Assembly: GCF_021440085.1 (NCBI RefSeq)
Contig: NZ_JAKCPW010000002.1
Location: 558,001 to 622,000, forward strand
Source: Dyadobacter sp. CY261
GTDB lineage: Bacteria > Bacteroidota > Bacteroidia > Cytophagales > Spirosomataceae
Direction: 5' to 3'
DNA: 64,000 bases
The notes under the pieces are model-generated. The model was not told where the DNA came from and made no database searches. It saw only the letters and a list, made by a program, of their open reading frames with translations. Shown in pieces: positions 42,816 through 52,156 of this stretch (position 1 is its first letter; every line of letters starts with the position of its first letter). A program made the position numbers and the translations under genes.

Positions 42816-42940
42816 GTCAAGGAGTGAATGAGTGAATGAGTGAATGAGACGAACTTTTCCTTCCTCCTTCGTTCCTCTCCTCCCCGAGCTCTGCTCATTC
42901 ACTCATTCGAAATTCAGTCATTCAATCATTCAATCAGTCA
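42807..42940. repeat. Octamer repeat array with inverted counterpart after araR
   Basis: GAGTCAAT and TGAATGAG units run from 42807, within the last codons of araR, to about 42848. The complementary pattern (CTCATTCACTCATTCGAAAT then TCAGTCATTC) covers 42893-42940. The right-hand half is almost the same as that before the thiolase gene at 3689-3726. Confidence 0.8.
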
Positions 42941-42969
42941 AAATTAAATTGTGTCATTTCAACACTAAA

Positions 42970-42991
42970 AACAAATTTATTTATATTTGTT
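42970..42991. promoter_or_regulatory. Candidate AraR operator over the araB promoter
   Basis: AACAAAT (42970-42976) and ATTTGTT (42985-42991) are perfect 7-base arms around an 8-base AT-only spacer. The -7-like TATATTTG (42982-42989) falls inside it, so a bound repressor would block RNA polymerase. It lies 59 bases before the araB start. Only one such palindrome was noted in the gap. Confidence 0.5.
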
Positions 42992-43050
42992 AGGTGATAA
43001 GTTAAATAAATGCGTCAAATTGGTCTGAGGACATCCTAAACCGATATTTT

Positions 43051-44715
43051 ATGAAAGAGAACTACGTCATTGGTATCGACTTTGGTACCGATTCTGTGAG
43101 GGCATTGGTGGTGAATGCGAACACAGGCGAGCAGGTGGGGACGGCTGTGCAGGAGTATCAGCGGTGGAAGCGGGGTAAGTATTGCGATGCCGGTGTTTCG
43201 CAATTCCGACAGCATCCGCTCGATTATCTGGAAGGTCTGGAAAGTGCTGTGAAACGTGCTTTGGATCAGGTGCCTGCGAATGTGAGGATGCTGGTGCGCG
43301 GCATTTCGGTGGATACGACGGGTTCGACGCCAGTGGCGGTGGACAGGAACGGTACGCCGCTGGCGCTGCTTCCTGAATTCGCCGAAAATCCAAACGGAAT
43401 GTTCATCCTCTGGAAGGACCATACCGCCAATGCGGAAGCCGAAGAAATTAACCGGCTGGCACACCAATACGATATCGATTTTACCAAATATGTAGGCGGT
43501 ATTTATTCCTCCGAATGGTTTTGGGCTAAAATATTGCGCACATTACGCGTGGACGAATCGGTGCGTGAAAAGGCATTCTCCTGGGTGGAGCATTGCGACT
43601 GGATTTCAGCAGAGTTGACCGGCGTTACCGATCCGCTGCTCCTGAAACGCTCCCGCTGCGCGGCAGGACATAAGGCACTCTGGCATCAGGATTTCGACGG
43701 TTTGCCATCCAATACATTTTTCAAAGAACTGGATCCTTTGCTCGACGGCCTGCGCGACCGCCTGTTCGCAGATACCGAAACTTCCGACCAACCCATGGGT
43801 ACCATTTCGAAAGAATGGGCCGCAAAGCTGGGTATTCCCGAGGATGTCGTGATCGGCGTGGGTGCATTTGATGCGCACATGGGCGCGGTAGGGGCGTTGA
43901 TCGAGCCATATTCGTTATGTAAGGTGATCGGAACTTCTACCTGCGATATGCTGGTGGCACCGAATGAGGAGGTTGGGCATTTACTGATCAAGGGTATCTG
44001 CGGCCAGGTAGACGGCTCCATTGTGCCGGGTATGCTGGGGATGGAAGCGGGGCAATCCGCGTTCGGGGACATTTATGCGTGGTTCTCTAAACTGATCGTA
44101 GAACCGGTTCGGACATTGCTTGGAGAAGAGGAAGCTTCAAAACTTGCACAAAAGCTGATTCCGCATTTAGCCGAGCAAGCCGCCAAACTTCCTGTTACCA
44201 CATCCGATATCATCGCCATCGACTGGCTCAATGGCCGTCGTACACCCGACGCCAAGCATACGCTCAAAGGCGGGCTGCTGGGCCTGAACCTGGCCAGCGA
44301 CAGCGCCCGTATTTTCAAAGCATTGGTGGAGGCGACAGCCTATGGTTCCAAAGCGATAGTGGAGCGGTTCCGAAATGAAGGAGTACCTATTCATCAGGTC
44401 ATCGCGATCGGCGGTGTGGCCAAGAAGTCCGCATTTGTGATGCAGACGTTGGCCGACGTGCTGAATATGCCCATTAAAGTGGCCGCGTCCGAGCAGGCTT
44501 GTGCATTAGGTGCGGCGATGTTTGCGGCCGTAGCGGCGGGCGTATACCCGACTTTGCAGGAAGCGCAGGAAGCGATGAATTCCGGTTTTGATGCGGTGTA
44601 TCAGCCGCGCGAGGCACAGTCGGCAGTGTATCAGGGGCTTTATCAGAAATACCTTGAAGCAGGTGCCTTTATTGAAAATGAATTTTTACAAAAAGCATAT
44701 TTACAACTCACCTGA
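43051..44715 (+). CDS. araB: Ribulokinase
   Basis: 554 residues. FGGY-kinase fold: N-terminal phosphate loop [35 protein letters not shown] at about 90, AAGHKALWH in the sugar-binding region near 206, IGTSTCDM at about 300 and the C-terminal [20 protein letters not shown] and [16 protein letters not shown]. Phosphorylates L-ribulose to L-ribulose 5-phosphate with ATP. First gene of araBAD; its stop codon TGA shares its A with the araA start codon. Confidence 0.95.
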   Translation: MKENYVIGIDFGTDSVRALVVNANTGEQVGTAVQEYQRWKRGKYCDAGVSQFRQHPLDYLEGLESAVKRALDQVPANVRMLVRGISVDTTGSTPVAVDRNGTPLALLPEFAENPNGMFILWKDHTANAEAEEINRLAHQYDIDFTKYVGGIYSSEWFWAKILRTLRVDESVREKAFSWVEHCDWISAELTGVTDPLLLKRSRCAAGHKALWHQDFDGLPSNTFFKELDPLLDGLRDRLFADTETSDQPMGTISKEWAAKLGIPEDVVIGVGAFDAHMGAVGALIEPYSLCKVIGTSTCDMLVAPNEEVGHLLIKGICGQVDGSIVPGMLGMEAGQSAFGDIYAWFSKLIVEPVRTLLGEEEASKLAQKLIPHLAEQAAKLPVTTSDIIAIDWLNGRRTPDAKHTLKGGLLGLNLASDSARIFKALVEATAYGSKAIVERFRNEGVPIHQVIAIGGVAKKSAFVMQTLADVLNMPIKVAASEQACALGAAMFAAVAAGVYPTLQEAQEAMNSGFDAVYQPREAQSAVYQGLYQKYLEAGAFIENEFLQKAYLQLT

Positions 44716-46205
44716 TGCTTGATTTAAAACAGTTTGAAGTCTGGTTTATCACCGGAAGTCAGCATTTGTACGGCGAGGAAACACTCCGCCAGGTTGATGA
44801 ACATTCCGAGATCATCAGCCGCCACCTCGACCAGGCCCCACAGATTCCCGTGCGGGTGATTTTTAAACCGGTTGTGAAAACGCCGGACGAGATTTATAAT
44901 ATTATTCAGGAAGCTAACACGGCTCCCAACTGTATCGGCATTGTAGCCTGGATGCATACTTTTTCCCCCGCCAAAATGTGGATCCGCGGGTTACAAATCC
45001 TGCAAAAACCCTTGCTGCATTTGCATACCCAATACAACCGCGATATCCCGTGGGCTGAGATCGATATGGACTTCATGAACCTGAACCAGTCGGCGCATGG
45101 CGACCGGGAGTTCGGTTTTATGATGACCCGGATGCGTTTGAACCGAAAGGTGATTGTTGGTCACTGGCAGCAAGAGCATGTAGCAGAGGGGGTAGGCCAA
45201 TGGACAAGGGTAGCAGCCGGGCGTCATGACCTTAAGGGGGCAAAGTTCGTCCGATTCGGGGACAATATGCGCGAAGTGGCGGTTACCGATGGCGATAAGG
45301 TTGCTGCTGAGATGACTTTTGGATTTTCCGTCAATACTTACGCCGTGGGCGATTTGGTGGCAGTCATCAATCAGGTGTCCGACGCGGATATTTCTGGTTT
45401 AATCGAAGAATACAAGGATGCTTATCAACTGGCTTCGGGCCTTGAACAGGGTGGGCAACGGCACCAGGCACTGCGCGACGCTGCGAGAATAGAGCTGGGT
45501 TTGAAATACTTTCTTAAAGACGGAAATTTTAAGGGTTATACTAATACTTTCGAGGACCTGCACGGCATGAAACAACTGCCCGGAATCGGTTCGCAACGGA
45601 TGATGGCCGCAGGTTACGGTTATGCGGGCGAAGGCGACTGGAAGACTTCTGCGATGGTGCGCGCATTGAAAGTGATGGGCTCCGGCCTGAATGGTGGTAA
45701 TTCGTTTATGGAGGATTATACTTATCATTTCAATCCGGCCAATAATCTGGTGCTGGGCTCGCACATGCTCGAAATCTGTCCCAGCATCGCGAAAGGTAAG
45801 CCTTCTGCGGAGGTACATGCATTGGGGATAGGAGGTAAGGAGGACCCTGTGCGACTCGTTTTCAATGCCTCTGGTGGTCCGGCGCTCAATGTATCACTCG
45901 TGGATATGGGCAACCGTTTCCGGCTGCTTGTGAATGAAGTGGAAGCGACGGAGGTGACGCAGGGCCTTCCGAAATTACCCGTCGCGCGCGTTCTGTGGAA
46001 GCCCCAGCCTGATATGCAAACCGGCTGCGCGGCCTGGATTTACGCCGGTGGCGCACATCACACGGTTTTCAGCCAGAATCTCACAACCGAACATATCGAA
46101 ACCTTTGCGGAGATGGTAGGTGTGGAATTGGTGGTAATCGATACAAATACTACGTTGCGACAGCTTAAAAACGAGCTGCGGTGGAGTGAAGCATATTACA
46201 GATAA
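44715..46205 (+). CDS. araA: L-arabinose isomerase
   Basis: 496 residues, normal length. Opens with [20 protein letters not shown]; metal-site region [16 protein letters not shown] and [28 protein letters not shown] (about 333-350) with catalytic Glu, and [10 protein letters not shown]. Converts L-arabinose to L-ribulose, a Mn-dependent step ahead of AraB. Overlaps araB by one base and is 6 bases ahead of araD. Confidence 0.97.
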   Translation: MLDLKQFEVWFITGSQHLYGEETLRQVDEHSEIISRHLDQAPQIPVRVIFKPVVKTPDEIYNIIQEANTAPNCIGIVAWMHTFSPAKMWIRGLQILQKPLLHLHTQYNRDIPWAEIDMDFMNLNQSAHGDREFGFMMTRMRLNRKVIVGHWQQEHVAEGVGQWTRVAAGRHDLKGAKFVRFGDNMREVAVTDGDKVAAEMTFGFSVNTYAVGDLVAVINQVSDADISGLIEEYKDAYQLASGLEQGGQRHQALRDAARIELGLKYFLKDGNFKGYTNTFEDLHGMKQLPGIGSQRMMAAGYGYAGEGDWKTSAMVRALKVMGSGLNGGNSFMEDYTYHFNPANNLVLGSHMLEICPSIAKGKPSAEVHALGIGGKEDPVRLVFNASGGPALNVSLVDMGNRFRLLVNEVEATEVTQGLPKLPVARVLWKPQPDMQTGCAAWIYAGGAHHTVFSQNLTTEHIETFAEMVGVELVVIDTNTTLRQLKNELRWSEAYYR

Positions 46206-46211
46206 TCTGGC

Positions 46212-46916
46212 ATGTCAAAATATCAATATCTCAAAGAATCGGTCTACGAGGCCAATATGGAAATCCCCCGGGAGGAGCTGGCAATCGTGACTTTTGGTAA
46301 TGTGAGCGGAATCGACAGGGCGGAAGGCGTCGTTGCGATCAAGCCGAGCGGCGTGCCTTATCACCGGTTGAAGGTAGAGGACATAGTGGTTTTGGATTTG
46401 GATAATGTAGTAGTGGAAGGAAATATGCGTCCTTCATCCGATACCAAGACGCACACATTGCTTTACAAACACTTTCCTTCGATCGGCGGCGTATGCCATA
46501 CGCATTCTACTTATGCGGTGGCGTGGGCGCAGGCTATCCGGCCTATTCCGAATCTGGGGACGACCCACGCTGACCATTTGACCGCCTCGATACCAGTAAC
46601 AGAGGTGATGTCCGATGAAATGATCCAGCGGGATTACGAGCTGGAAACGGGTAACCAGATCCTTGATCTGTTTTTAAAGGAAGAGCTGAGTTACGAAGAA
46701 GTAGAAATGGTACTGGTGGCTTGCCACGGGCCATTTACATGGGGTAAAGACCCAGCGAAGGCGATCTATAATTCGATTGTGCTGGAAGAGATCGCGAAGA
46801 TGGCGTACCTTACCTTGCAGATCAATCCTTCGGCTGCGACCATCAAGCAAAGCCTGATCGACAAGCACTATTTTCGCAAGCACGGCAAGGATGCCTATTA
46901 CGGGCAGGGCTGCTAG
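46212..46916 (+). CDS. araD: L-ribulose-5-phosphate 4-epimerase
   Basis: 234 residues. Class II aldolase fold: LAIVTFGNVSGIDRAEG near the start, VVEGNMRPSSDTKTHTLLY, VCHTHSTYAVAWAQA (zinc His pair, about 95-97), TTHADHLTASIPVT, and HGPFTWGKDPAKA. Gives D-xylulose 5-phosphate for the pentose pathway, completing arabinose catabolism. A 12-base direct repeat (46903-46914 and 46916-46927) flanks its stop codon. Confidence 0.96.
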   Translation: MSKYQYLKESVYEANMEIPREELAIVTFGNVSGIDRAEGVVAIKPSGVPYHRLKVEDIVVLDLDNVVVEGNMRPSSDTKTHTLLYKHFPSIGGVCHTHSTYAVAWAQAIRPIPNLGTTHADHLTASIPVTEVMSDEMIQRDYELETGNQILDLFLKEELSYEEVEMVLVACHGPFTWGKDPAKAIYNSIVLEEIAKMAYLTLQINPSAATIKQSLIDKHYFRKHGKDAYYGQGC

Positions 46917-46929
46917 GCAGGGCTGCTGG

Positions 46930-47079
46930 TCAGTTCTTTTTCGAAGAGCGGCGGCTGGCGATATTGCGCATTTGCTGTAATGCTTCCTGGCGGGTCATTG
47001 CCTTTTCGTTCGACTTGGCTTCTTCAATAGCGTCTTTGGAAAAACGGCCTTTCAGCAGGTTGAAAATCGTGAAAATCAT
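46930..47079 (-). CDS. Small basic protein of unknown function
   Basis: 49 residues from the ATG at 47079 (MIFTIFNLLKGRF); the frame is open another 29 codons, but this extension runs into the terminator of the next gene and looks unlike coding sequence. Basic, charged helix (KDAIEEAKSNEKAMTRQEAL) with an SKKN tail. Probably a real short gene by its normal start and helical pattern, but without a family. Convergent with araD. Confidence 0.4.
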   Translation of the reverse strand: MIFTIFNLLKGRFSKDAIEEAKSNEKAMTRQEALQQMRNIASRRSSKKN

Positions 47080-47140
47080 AATGTTCTTTCTTAGCTTGGC
47101 CAACCGGCCATTTATATTCAAACTTACCAAAGAACGGCGT

Positions 47141-47177
47141 ATAAAAAAAGCTGCCAGTGTTCCCATTCACCGGCAGC
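47141..47177 (-). terminator. Terminator after the 62-residue protein gene
   Basis: On the minus strand GCTGCCGGTG (47177-47168) pairs with CACTGGCAGC (47159-47150), one mismatch, followed by TTTTTTTAT. It is 43 bases past the stop at 47220. Confidence 0.82.
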
Positions 47178-47219
47178 ATACGTTAAAACGTCGAGTATAA
47201 TGAGTGCTTTTTTTGTTGA

Positions 47220-47408
47220 CTACGAAAGTACTTCTTTGCGCAACTTCTTGCCTGGGTGAAATTCGTCCTTGATCCAGCGTACAAAATTGTGGGAATTGGT
47301 TTTGTAAATTTCCATGGACAACGGCTTAATGCCGCTGAATTCTACCTCTTTAACATACTGTGCGTGCAATTTCAGGATTTCGGCCAGGGTTTTGCTATCA
47401 GTTTTCAT
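47220..47408 (-). CDS. Small protein of unknown function
   Basis: 62 residues, soluble, mixed charge (TLAEILKLHAQYVKEVEFSG, NSHNFVRWIKDEFHPGKKLR). No family recognised. A normal ATG, a clear terminator and an AT-rich leader support it as a real gene. Confidence 0.5.
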   Translation of the reverse strand: MKTDSKTLAEILKLHAQYVKEVEFSGIKPLSMEIYKTNSHNFVRWIKDEFHPGKKLRKEVLS

Positions 47409-47801
47409 TAAATATTGTTGTTAAGGTTTACACTGGTTGTCGGGCATTTTGCATTAAAGACGTACCCAACAGTTCATAAATTCTTTTAATATTTAAAAAA
47501 TTATATTTTTGATTTAAAACATTATAGATAATGGGTGGGTAATACAGTTCCCCCGTCGCATTATTAACGCGACGTCCGTCTGGATTGTTACATTATAGGA
47601 CACTTTGTGGAGGTGTGCTAACGATCGCCCTAAACTTATTTACTTGACAATCAATAGTTAGATGGGAGGTCGCCTGCTCGATTTCTTAAAATAGTACACA
47701 AAATACTGTTTCTTGTCACAGGAAGGTGCAAACGCGAAACAAGATCCTCACCATAGCGTCCAGTTACTACGATGTAGTACAAAAATTATACTACAATGCT
47801 T
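47409..47801. other. Intergenic region, 393 bases, with isolated promoter-like element and hairpin
   Basis: No gene is seen. The left part (47475-47530) is very AT-rich and contains a perfect TAnnTTTG (47504-47511, TATTTTTG) on the plus strand although no plus-strand gene follows. A hairpin CGTCGC (47554-47559) / GCGACG (47569-47574) lies 43 bases downstream, without a T tract. Near the response regulator end, TGTAGTA and TACTACA around 47772-47793 form another hairpin. A small RNA is possible but not supported further. Confidence 0.4.
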
Positions 47802-48191
47802 TTAGATGGCCAGTTTCTTTTTCAGGAAAGGGATTTCGAGCGGCTTGGGCAGCAGGTCGATGATGTGCGGACTCGCCTTGGCCTTCTCGATGTCACGGGT
47901 GTCGATCGTCGAGGAAAGCATGAAAATTCTGACCTTCTGCCGAAGGTCTTCCGATAGCTGGTCGAATTCGTCAATGAATTCGAAGCCATTCATATCAGGC
48001 ATTTGAAGGTCGAGTAGAATGATGATGTCGGGCAGGCTGTCGGCCTGGCCGGTGAGATGTTTCAGAGCGTCGCGCGCTGAATTAAAAGTTTTAACCGAAT
48101 TTGTAATCCCGCTTTTGATCAATAGCTTTTCGTAGATGAACAAATCAAACGCGCTGTCATCTATCAAAAAGAAGTTAAGCAATGGCTCCAT
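47802..48191 (-). CDS. Single-domain response regulator
   Basis: 129 residues from the ATG at 48191 (MEPLLNFFLIDDSAFD); an upstream extension of 13 codons overlaps the previous gene and is unlikely. CheY-like receiver: acidic pair DD at 11-12, phospho-acceptor D61 in IILLDLQMPDMNGFEF, S/T in IFMLSSTIDTRD, K in LLPKPLEI. No output domain, so it acts through protein contacts or phosphotransfer. Last gene of the cluster, 7 bases after the receiver-kinase. Confidence 0.9.
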   Translation of the reverse strand: MEPLLNFFLIDDSAFDLFIYEKLLIKSGITNSVKTFNSARDALKHLTGQADSLPDIIILLDLQMPDMNGFEFIDEFDQLSEDLRQKVRIFMLSSTIDTRDIEKAKASPHIIDLLPKPLEIPFLKKKLAI

Positions 48192-48198
48192 GACGGGT

Positions 48199-49290
48199 TT
48201 ATTTGTTAATAGAAGGAATATTGATTTCAAAAATACTACCTTCGCCGATTTTTGAAGTTACGTTGATTTCCCCCCCTAATTTCGAGATTGCCTCGTGGAC
48301 GATGTAAAGCCCTATTCCTGAGCCGCTGTTGGTGGCGCCTGCCCTGTAAAACATTTTGAAAATTTTGTCCTGATCCGACTCCTTGATGCCCGTTCCATTG
48401 TCCTCTACGATGATTTTAGCCTCGGAAGCAGTTGATTTCACCGTAAGGTGTACGAATGGTTTTGGCTTGAACTTGTCCTGAAATTTGATCGCGTTGTTGA
48501 TCAGGTTATTGAAAATGATCCGCAATTTCATCACGTCAGAACGGAATACTTCGTTCTGCTGGATGTCGGTGGTCATCACAAGGTTGCCATATTCGGGTAA
48601 GTATTGAATAGTAGCTTGTACCTCCGTCACCAGTTCTTCGAAGCTGATATCGGTCACGACCGGTACGCCGCGGGCGTTCTTATAATAATCTATGATGTTG
48701 ATAATGAACGTGTCCAGCTTTTTTACCGACTGCCGTATCAGTTCCAGGTATTCGTTTTGCGACTTGACGTCTTCTTCCAGCAATGCCAGGTTCACAATCC
48801 CGAGGACCGACATCAATGGCGCGCGCAAGTCATGTGAGGCGCTGTATACGAATTTGTCGAGTTCTTCATTGGCCTTTTGTAGTTCGATATTCCGTTGTTT
48901 CAGATCTTCGCGCGTCTTATAGATATCGTAAGCATTCGAAATGGCATTTTCGACATATTGATAGTCCCAGGGTTTGTCGATAAACCTGAAAACTTCCCCT
49001 TTGTTAATGGCGTCGATTGCCGCGCCAATGTCGGTATGGCCGGTAATGAGGATACGGATTGGTTTGGGAAAGTTGACCCTGATTTTTTCAAAGAACTGAA
49101 CGCCTGTCATCACCGGCATCCGTTGGTCGGCCAGGATAATGCAGAAATCCTTTTCTTCCAGCATTTGCTCGGCTTCTACCACGGAGGACGTAATCGTGAT
49201 ATCGTACTGCTTGCGGAACGAAGCCTTGAACGAATGCAGATTATGCTCCTCGTCGTCGATGTACAGAATGGTTATCGCTTTTTCGCTCAT
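48199..49290 (-). CDS. Receiver-histidine kinase hybrid (receiver first)
   Basis: 363 residues, no membrane segment. Receiver domain 1-125 with DD at 12-13, D55 in ILADQRMPVMTGVQF and K107 in RFIDKPWD; coiled-coil about 125-145; HisKA with H153 in FVYSASHDLRAPLMS; HATPase with LINNAIKFQDK, VEDNGTGIKESDQD and GSGIGLYIVHEAISKLGG. The kinase is cytoplasmic and takes input through its receiver, probably from the DISM kinase encoded just upstream (4-base overlap at 49287-49290). Confidence 0.92.
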   Translation of the reverse strand: MSEKAITILYIDDEEHNLHSFKASFRKQYDITITSSVVEAEQMLEEKDFCIILADQRMPVMTGVQFFEKIRVNFPKPIRILITGHTDIGAAIDAINKGEVFRFIDKPWDYQYVENAISNAYDIYKTREDLKQRNIELQKANEELDKFVYSASHDLRAPLMSVLGIVNLALLEEDVKSQNEYLELIRQSVKKLDTFIINIIDYYKNARGVPVVTDISFEELVTEVQATIQYLPEYGNLVMTTDIQQNEVFRSDVMKLRIIFNNLINNAIKFQDKFKPKPFVHLTVKSTASEAKIIVEDNGTGIKESDQDKIFKMFYRAGATNSGSGIGLYIVHEAISKLGGEINVTSKIGEGSIFEINIPSINK

Positions 49291-51467
49291 TGAAAATCAG
49301 GGATTGGCCGTATTTTTCTTTTGACAGGGAGCGTGATCAGAAACTCTGTTCCTTCTCCCACCTCCGTGTTTACTTGGATATTACCGCTGTGAACTTCGAT
49401 AATTTTAAAGACAATTGAAAGGCCCAGACCTGTGCCGTCGCCGACCTGCTTAGTCGTAAAGAAAGGCTCAAAAATCTTGGCGCGGACCTCCGGCGTCATC
49501 CCGGGGCCATTGTCACGGATCGAGATTGCCACGTTATCGGGGTCTTTCAGCCAGGATTTTACCCAGATAGTCGGGCTTTTGCCTTCATGCTTATCTTTTT
49601 GTAGGGCATAAATCGAGTTGGTCAGAATGTTCATGAACACCTGATTGAGCTTACCAGCGTAGCATTCGATACTTGGAATGTTGCCCAGCTCTTTCACCAG
49701 CGTGATCGAGTTCCCCATCTGGTAATTGAGAATAATGAGTGTCGATTCTACTCCTTCATTGATATTGACCAGGTTAAGGTCGGATTCGTCCACCCGTGAG
49801 AATATTTTCAATCCTTTGACGATTTCAACCGTCCGGTGCGCACCGTCTTCCATCCCTTTCAGCAAGGTACCTAGCTCGGTTTTGAGGTAATCGAGGTCGA
49901 GGTCATTTTTCAACTGTTCGATCTCTTTTACCTTGCTTCGCAGGCCTTCTATTGAATCCACGCCCCGGATCTCGTCGTACGAGTCGAGGATTTCCAGCAC
50001 GTCATCGATATCCCTTCTCAATGGCCGGATGTTCGAGCTCACAAAGTTGATCGGGTTGTTGATCTCGTGCGCGATTCCCGCAGTCAGCTGACCCAATGAT
50101 GCCATTTTTTCGGAATCGATCAATTGGGTTTGGGCGTCTTTCAGTTTCGTAACCGTCAGGTTCAGCTCGGTGTTGGCAAACTGCAACTCGGCGGTGCGTT
50201 CGTTGACACTCTTTTCGAGGAAGGCGTTTTGTTCTAGGATAATTTTCTCGTTTTCCATCGAAATCCGTAGTGCTTGTGCCTGCGAAACTTCCTTTTCTTT
50301 TTTGAAGATGTTGATCTTATCCGCCAATGCAAACGAAAGCAAAATGACTTCTATAGCCGTGCCTGCCTGCATGGTATAATTAGTGAATGTATTGTAAGGC
50401 AGAATGTTCAGGTTTCGCAACGAGTAAAGCACGATTCCGATCAGGAACATCGACCATGCTACCAGGAAGAATTTCGCCGGGCGATAACCTTCCATGGAGA
50501 GCATCAATGACACAATGAGTGCGAAAAGTGCAGCAGACGGTGCCAGAACGTCGATGATCCGGTAGCTGACCATGTTCAGACCGATCAGGTTGAAAAGTAC
50601 CGCTACGCCGTAGGTGACGATAAGGACTGTGATAATGCGATATGTGACCGTAGACCTTTCGCGGATATGGAGGAAGTTCTGAAAGAACATCAGCGCAAAG
50701 CTTCCCGCCAACGCAGGGAACAAAATAATGGAATACTCGTTGAATGCGGGGGTTTCGGGCCACAGAAATTTGAAGGTGTAGCCTGTTATCGTAGTCTGGG
50801 TGAGGCCGATAAACAGAATGTACAGGACATAATACAGGTAACTCTTTTCCCGAATCGAAAAGTAGACGAAGAAATTATACAACATCATCACGAAAAGCAC
50901 GCCGATGTGGATACCGGAAATGATTTCGTTGGTTAGTTCAAACTGGATAAAGCCCATTTCACTGCGGACAATGAGCGGAACGACGATCTGCTCGCTACCG
51001 TGGATTCGCAGGTAATAGGTTTGTGCCGTTTGCCGGGGAATATTGAGTTTGAAAACAATGTTCTGATGCTTGACCCGCCGCTTGTCGAATGCGTCGTTCC
51101 AGGAAATGGTTTCGTGGGAAGGCTTACCGTGATCCGTGGAATACAATGTCGCCGATTCAATCCTGGGATAGGCGAGTTCCAGAAAAAGGTTGTCCTCAGG
51201 GCTATTGTTCTTAATATTGAGGCGGACCCAGAATGTGGACGCGCTGACGCCGAAATTGGGCGTTTCTTCGGCGCTGGGTAAGAACTTTCCTTTCGCTTTG
51301 ACTTCTTCTATGGTCATTGCCGCGGTAGTATCCTCCATGATCTCGACTTGCTTGCCGATCGTAATGTCGTCCCCCCTGAACACAACGTTTCCTGCATAAA
51401 CGACAGGCAGCGTGCTTATGAGCAACAGAAGGCTTCCAATAATCCCGCGGTAAATCTTTACATCCAT
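49287..51467 (-). CDS. 7TMR-DISM sensor histidine kinase
   Basis: 726 residues. Signal peptide about 1-25; extracellular 7TMR-DISM-type beta domain about 30-165 ([20 protein letters not shown]); seven membrane helices about 183-385 ([18 protein letters not shown] first, [13 protein letters not shown] last); coiled coil about 390-455; HisKA with H467 in [15 protein letters not shown]; HATPase ([40 protein letters not shown]). DISM proteins bind carbohydrates or other small ligands outside the cell. The gene overlaps its upstream neighbour by 10 bases, tying it to the acyltransferase candidate. Confidence 0.93.
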   Translation of the reverse strand: MDVKIYRGIIGSLLLLISTLPVVYAGNVVFRGDDITIGKQVEIMEDTTAAMTIEEVKAKGKFLPSAEETPNFGVSASTFWVRLNIKNNSPEDNLFLELAYPRIESATLYSTDHGKPSHETISWNDAFDKRRVKHQNIVFKLNIPRQTAQTYYLRIHGSEQIVVPLIVRSEMGFIQFELTNEIISGIHIGVLFVMMLYNFFVYFSIREKSYLYYVLYILFIGLTQTTITGYTFKFLWPETPAFNEYSIILFPALAGSFALMFFQNFLHIRERSTVTYRIITVLIVTYGVAVLFNLIGLNMVSYRIIDVLAPSAALFALIVSLMLSMEGYRPAKFFLVAWSMFLIGIVLYSLRNLNILPYNTFTNYTMQAGTAIEVILLSFALADKINIFKKEKEVSQAQALRISMENEKIILEQNAFLEKSVNERTAELQFANTELNLTVTKLKDAQTQLIDSEKMASLGQLTAGIAHEINNPINFVSSNIRPLRRDIDDVLEILDSYDEIRGVDSIEGLRSKVKEIEQLKNDLDLDYLKTELGTLLKGMEDGAHRTVEIVKGLKIFSRVDESDLNLVNINEGVESTLIILNYQMGNSITLVKELGNIPSIECYAGKLNQVFMNILTNSIYALQKDKHEGKSPTIWVKSWLKDPDNVAISIRDNGPGMTPEVRAKIFEPFFTTKQVGDGTGLGLSIVFKIIEVHSGNIQVNTEVGEGTEFLITLPVKRKIRPIPDFQ

Positions 51468-52150
51468 TTATTAATATCGTAAATTATCGTTAAGTCCCCT
51501 CGACGGCCGGTTTCAACGACGGTTTGGGTAGGATTTGCTCTCAGGCTGAATATTTTCTCACGCTCTTCGTCAGTTGCAAAAGGCAGGTTATGGAGGTCCC
51601 TGGCAATGAGTGAAGTCGCAATCAATCCTTCTTTCGGATAGTAAAAAGTACCGTTGTTACCCAGATCGGTTAATACTTCAAAGCCGATCCGCTGGCTGAT
51701 AACCAGGGTGATCGGCGAGCATAGCCCCATCAGGTTTTTTATGCCAACCATGGATGAGATGGCCATCGCCGTTCTCCCCAGGTATACGCTGCCAATTCCG
51801 TAACCGGCTACTTCTTTGGAATTGAATAGCCCGCAAAATTCCGCCACATTGTAATCCCCGATTTTATCAACATAACCGTAAATGCTTTTGTCAATTTTCG
51901 CGATCGCATCTTCCATGGGCATTTTCAGGTTCGGGGAGCGGACTTGCACCCGTGTGCCGCCATAAATGGACTTCCCGTCCTCCGACTCCACGATGATCAC
52001 GTAAGTGTTCGGGTCATCCAGCCATGTGTGGTTGGAGGATGTAACCTGCTTTACTCCATATGCTTCCAGAACCTTGCGGTGCCCTTCGACATATCTCAGG
52101 CTGGTTTCCACGTCATCCGGCGCACGGTATGCTTTAATGTGTGCTACCAT
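51458..52150 (-). CDS. Putative GNAT/LuxI-like N-acyltransferase
   Basis: 230 residues, cytoplasmic, no known name. The pattern follows the autoinducer-synthase/FeeM branch of the GNAT fold: an N-terminal basic helix (LRYVEGHRKVLEAYGVKQ), a Trp-Asp stretch (TWLDDPNTYVIIVESEDG), a GGTRVQVR strand, an acidic AEFCGLF strand where LuxI proteins have WELSRF, then GRTAMAISSMVGIKNLMGLC and RIGFEVL. Alignment by eye only, and key LuxI residues are not all certain. Likely makes or modifies an acylated metabolite. Translated together with the DISM kinase (10-base overlap) and 6 bases from the ThiF-nitroreductase fusion. Confidence 0.55.
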   Translation of the reverse strand: MVAHIKAYRAPDDVETSLRYVEGHRKVLEAYGVKQVTSSNHTWLDDPNTYVIIVESEDGKSIYGGTRVQVRSPNLKMPMEDAIAKIDKSIYGYVDKIGDYNVAEFCGLFNSKEVAGYGIGSVYLGRTAMAISSMVGIKNLMGLCSPITLVISQRIGFEVLTDLGNNGTFYYPKEGLIATSLIARDLHNLPFATDEEREKIFSLRANPTQTVVETGRRGDLTIIYDINKWM

Positions 52151-52156
52151 GTACTG

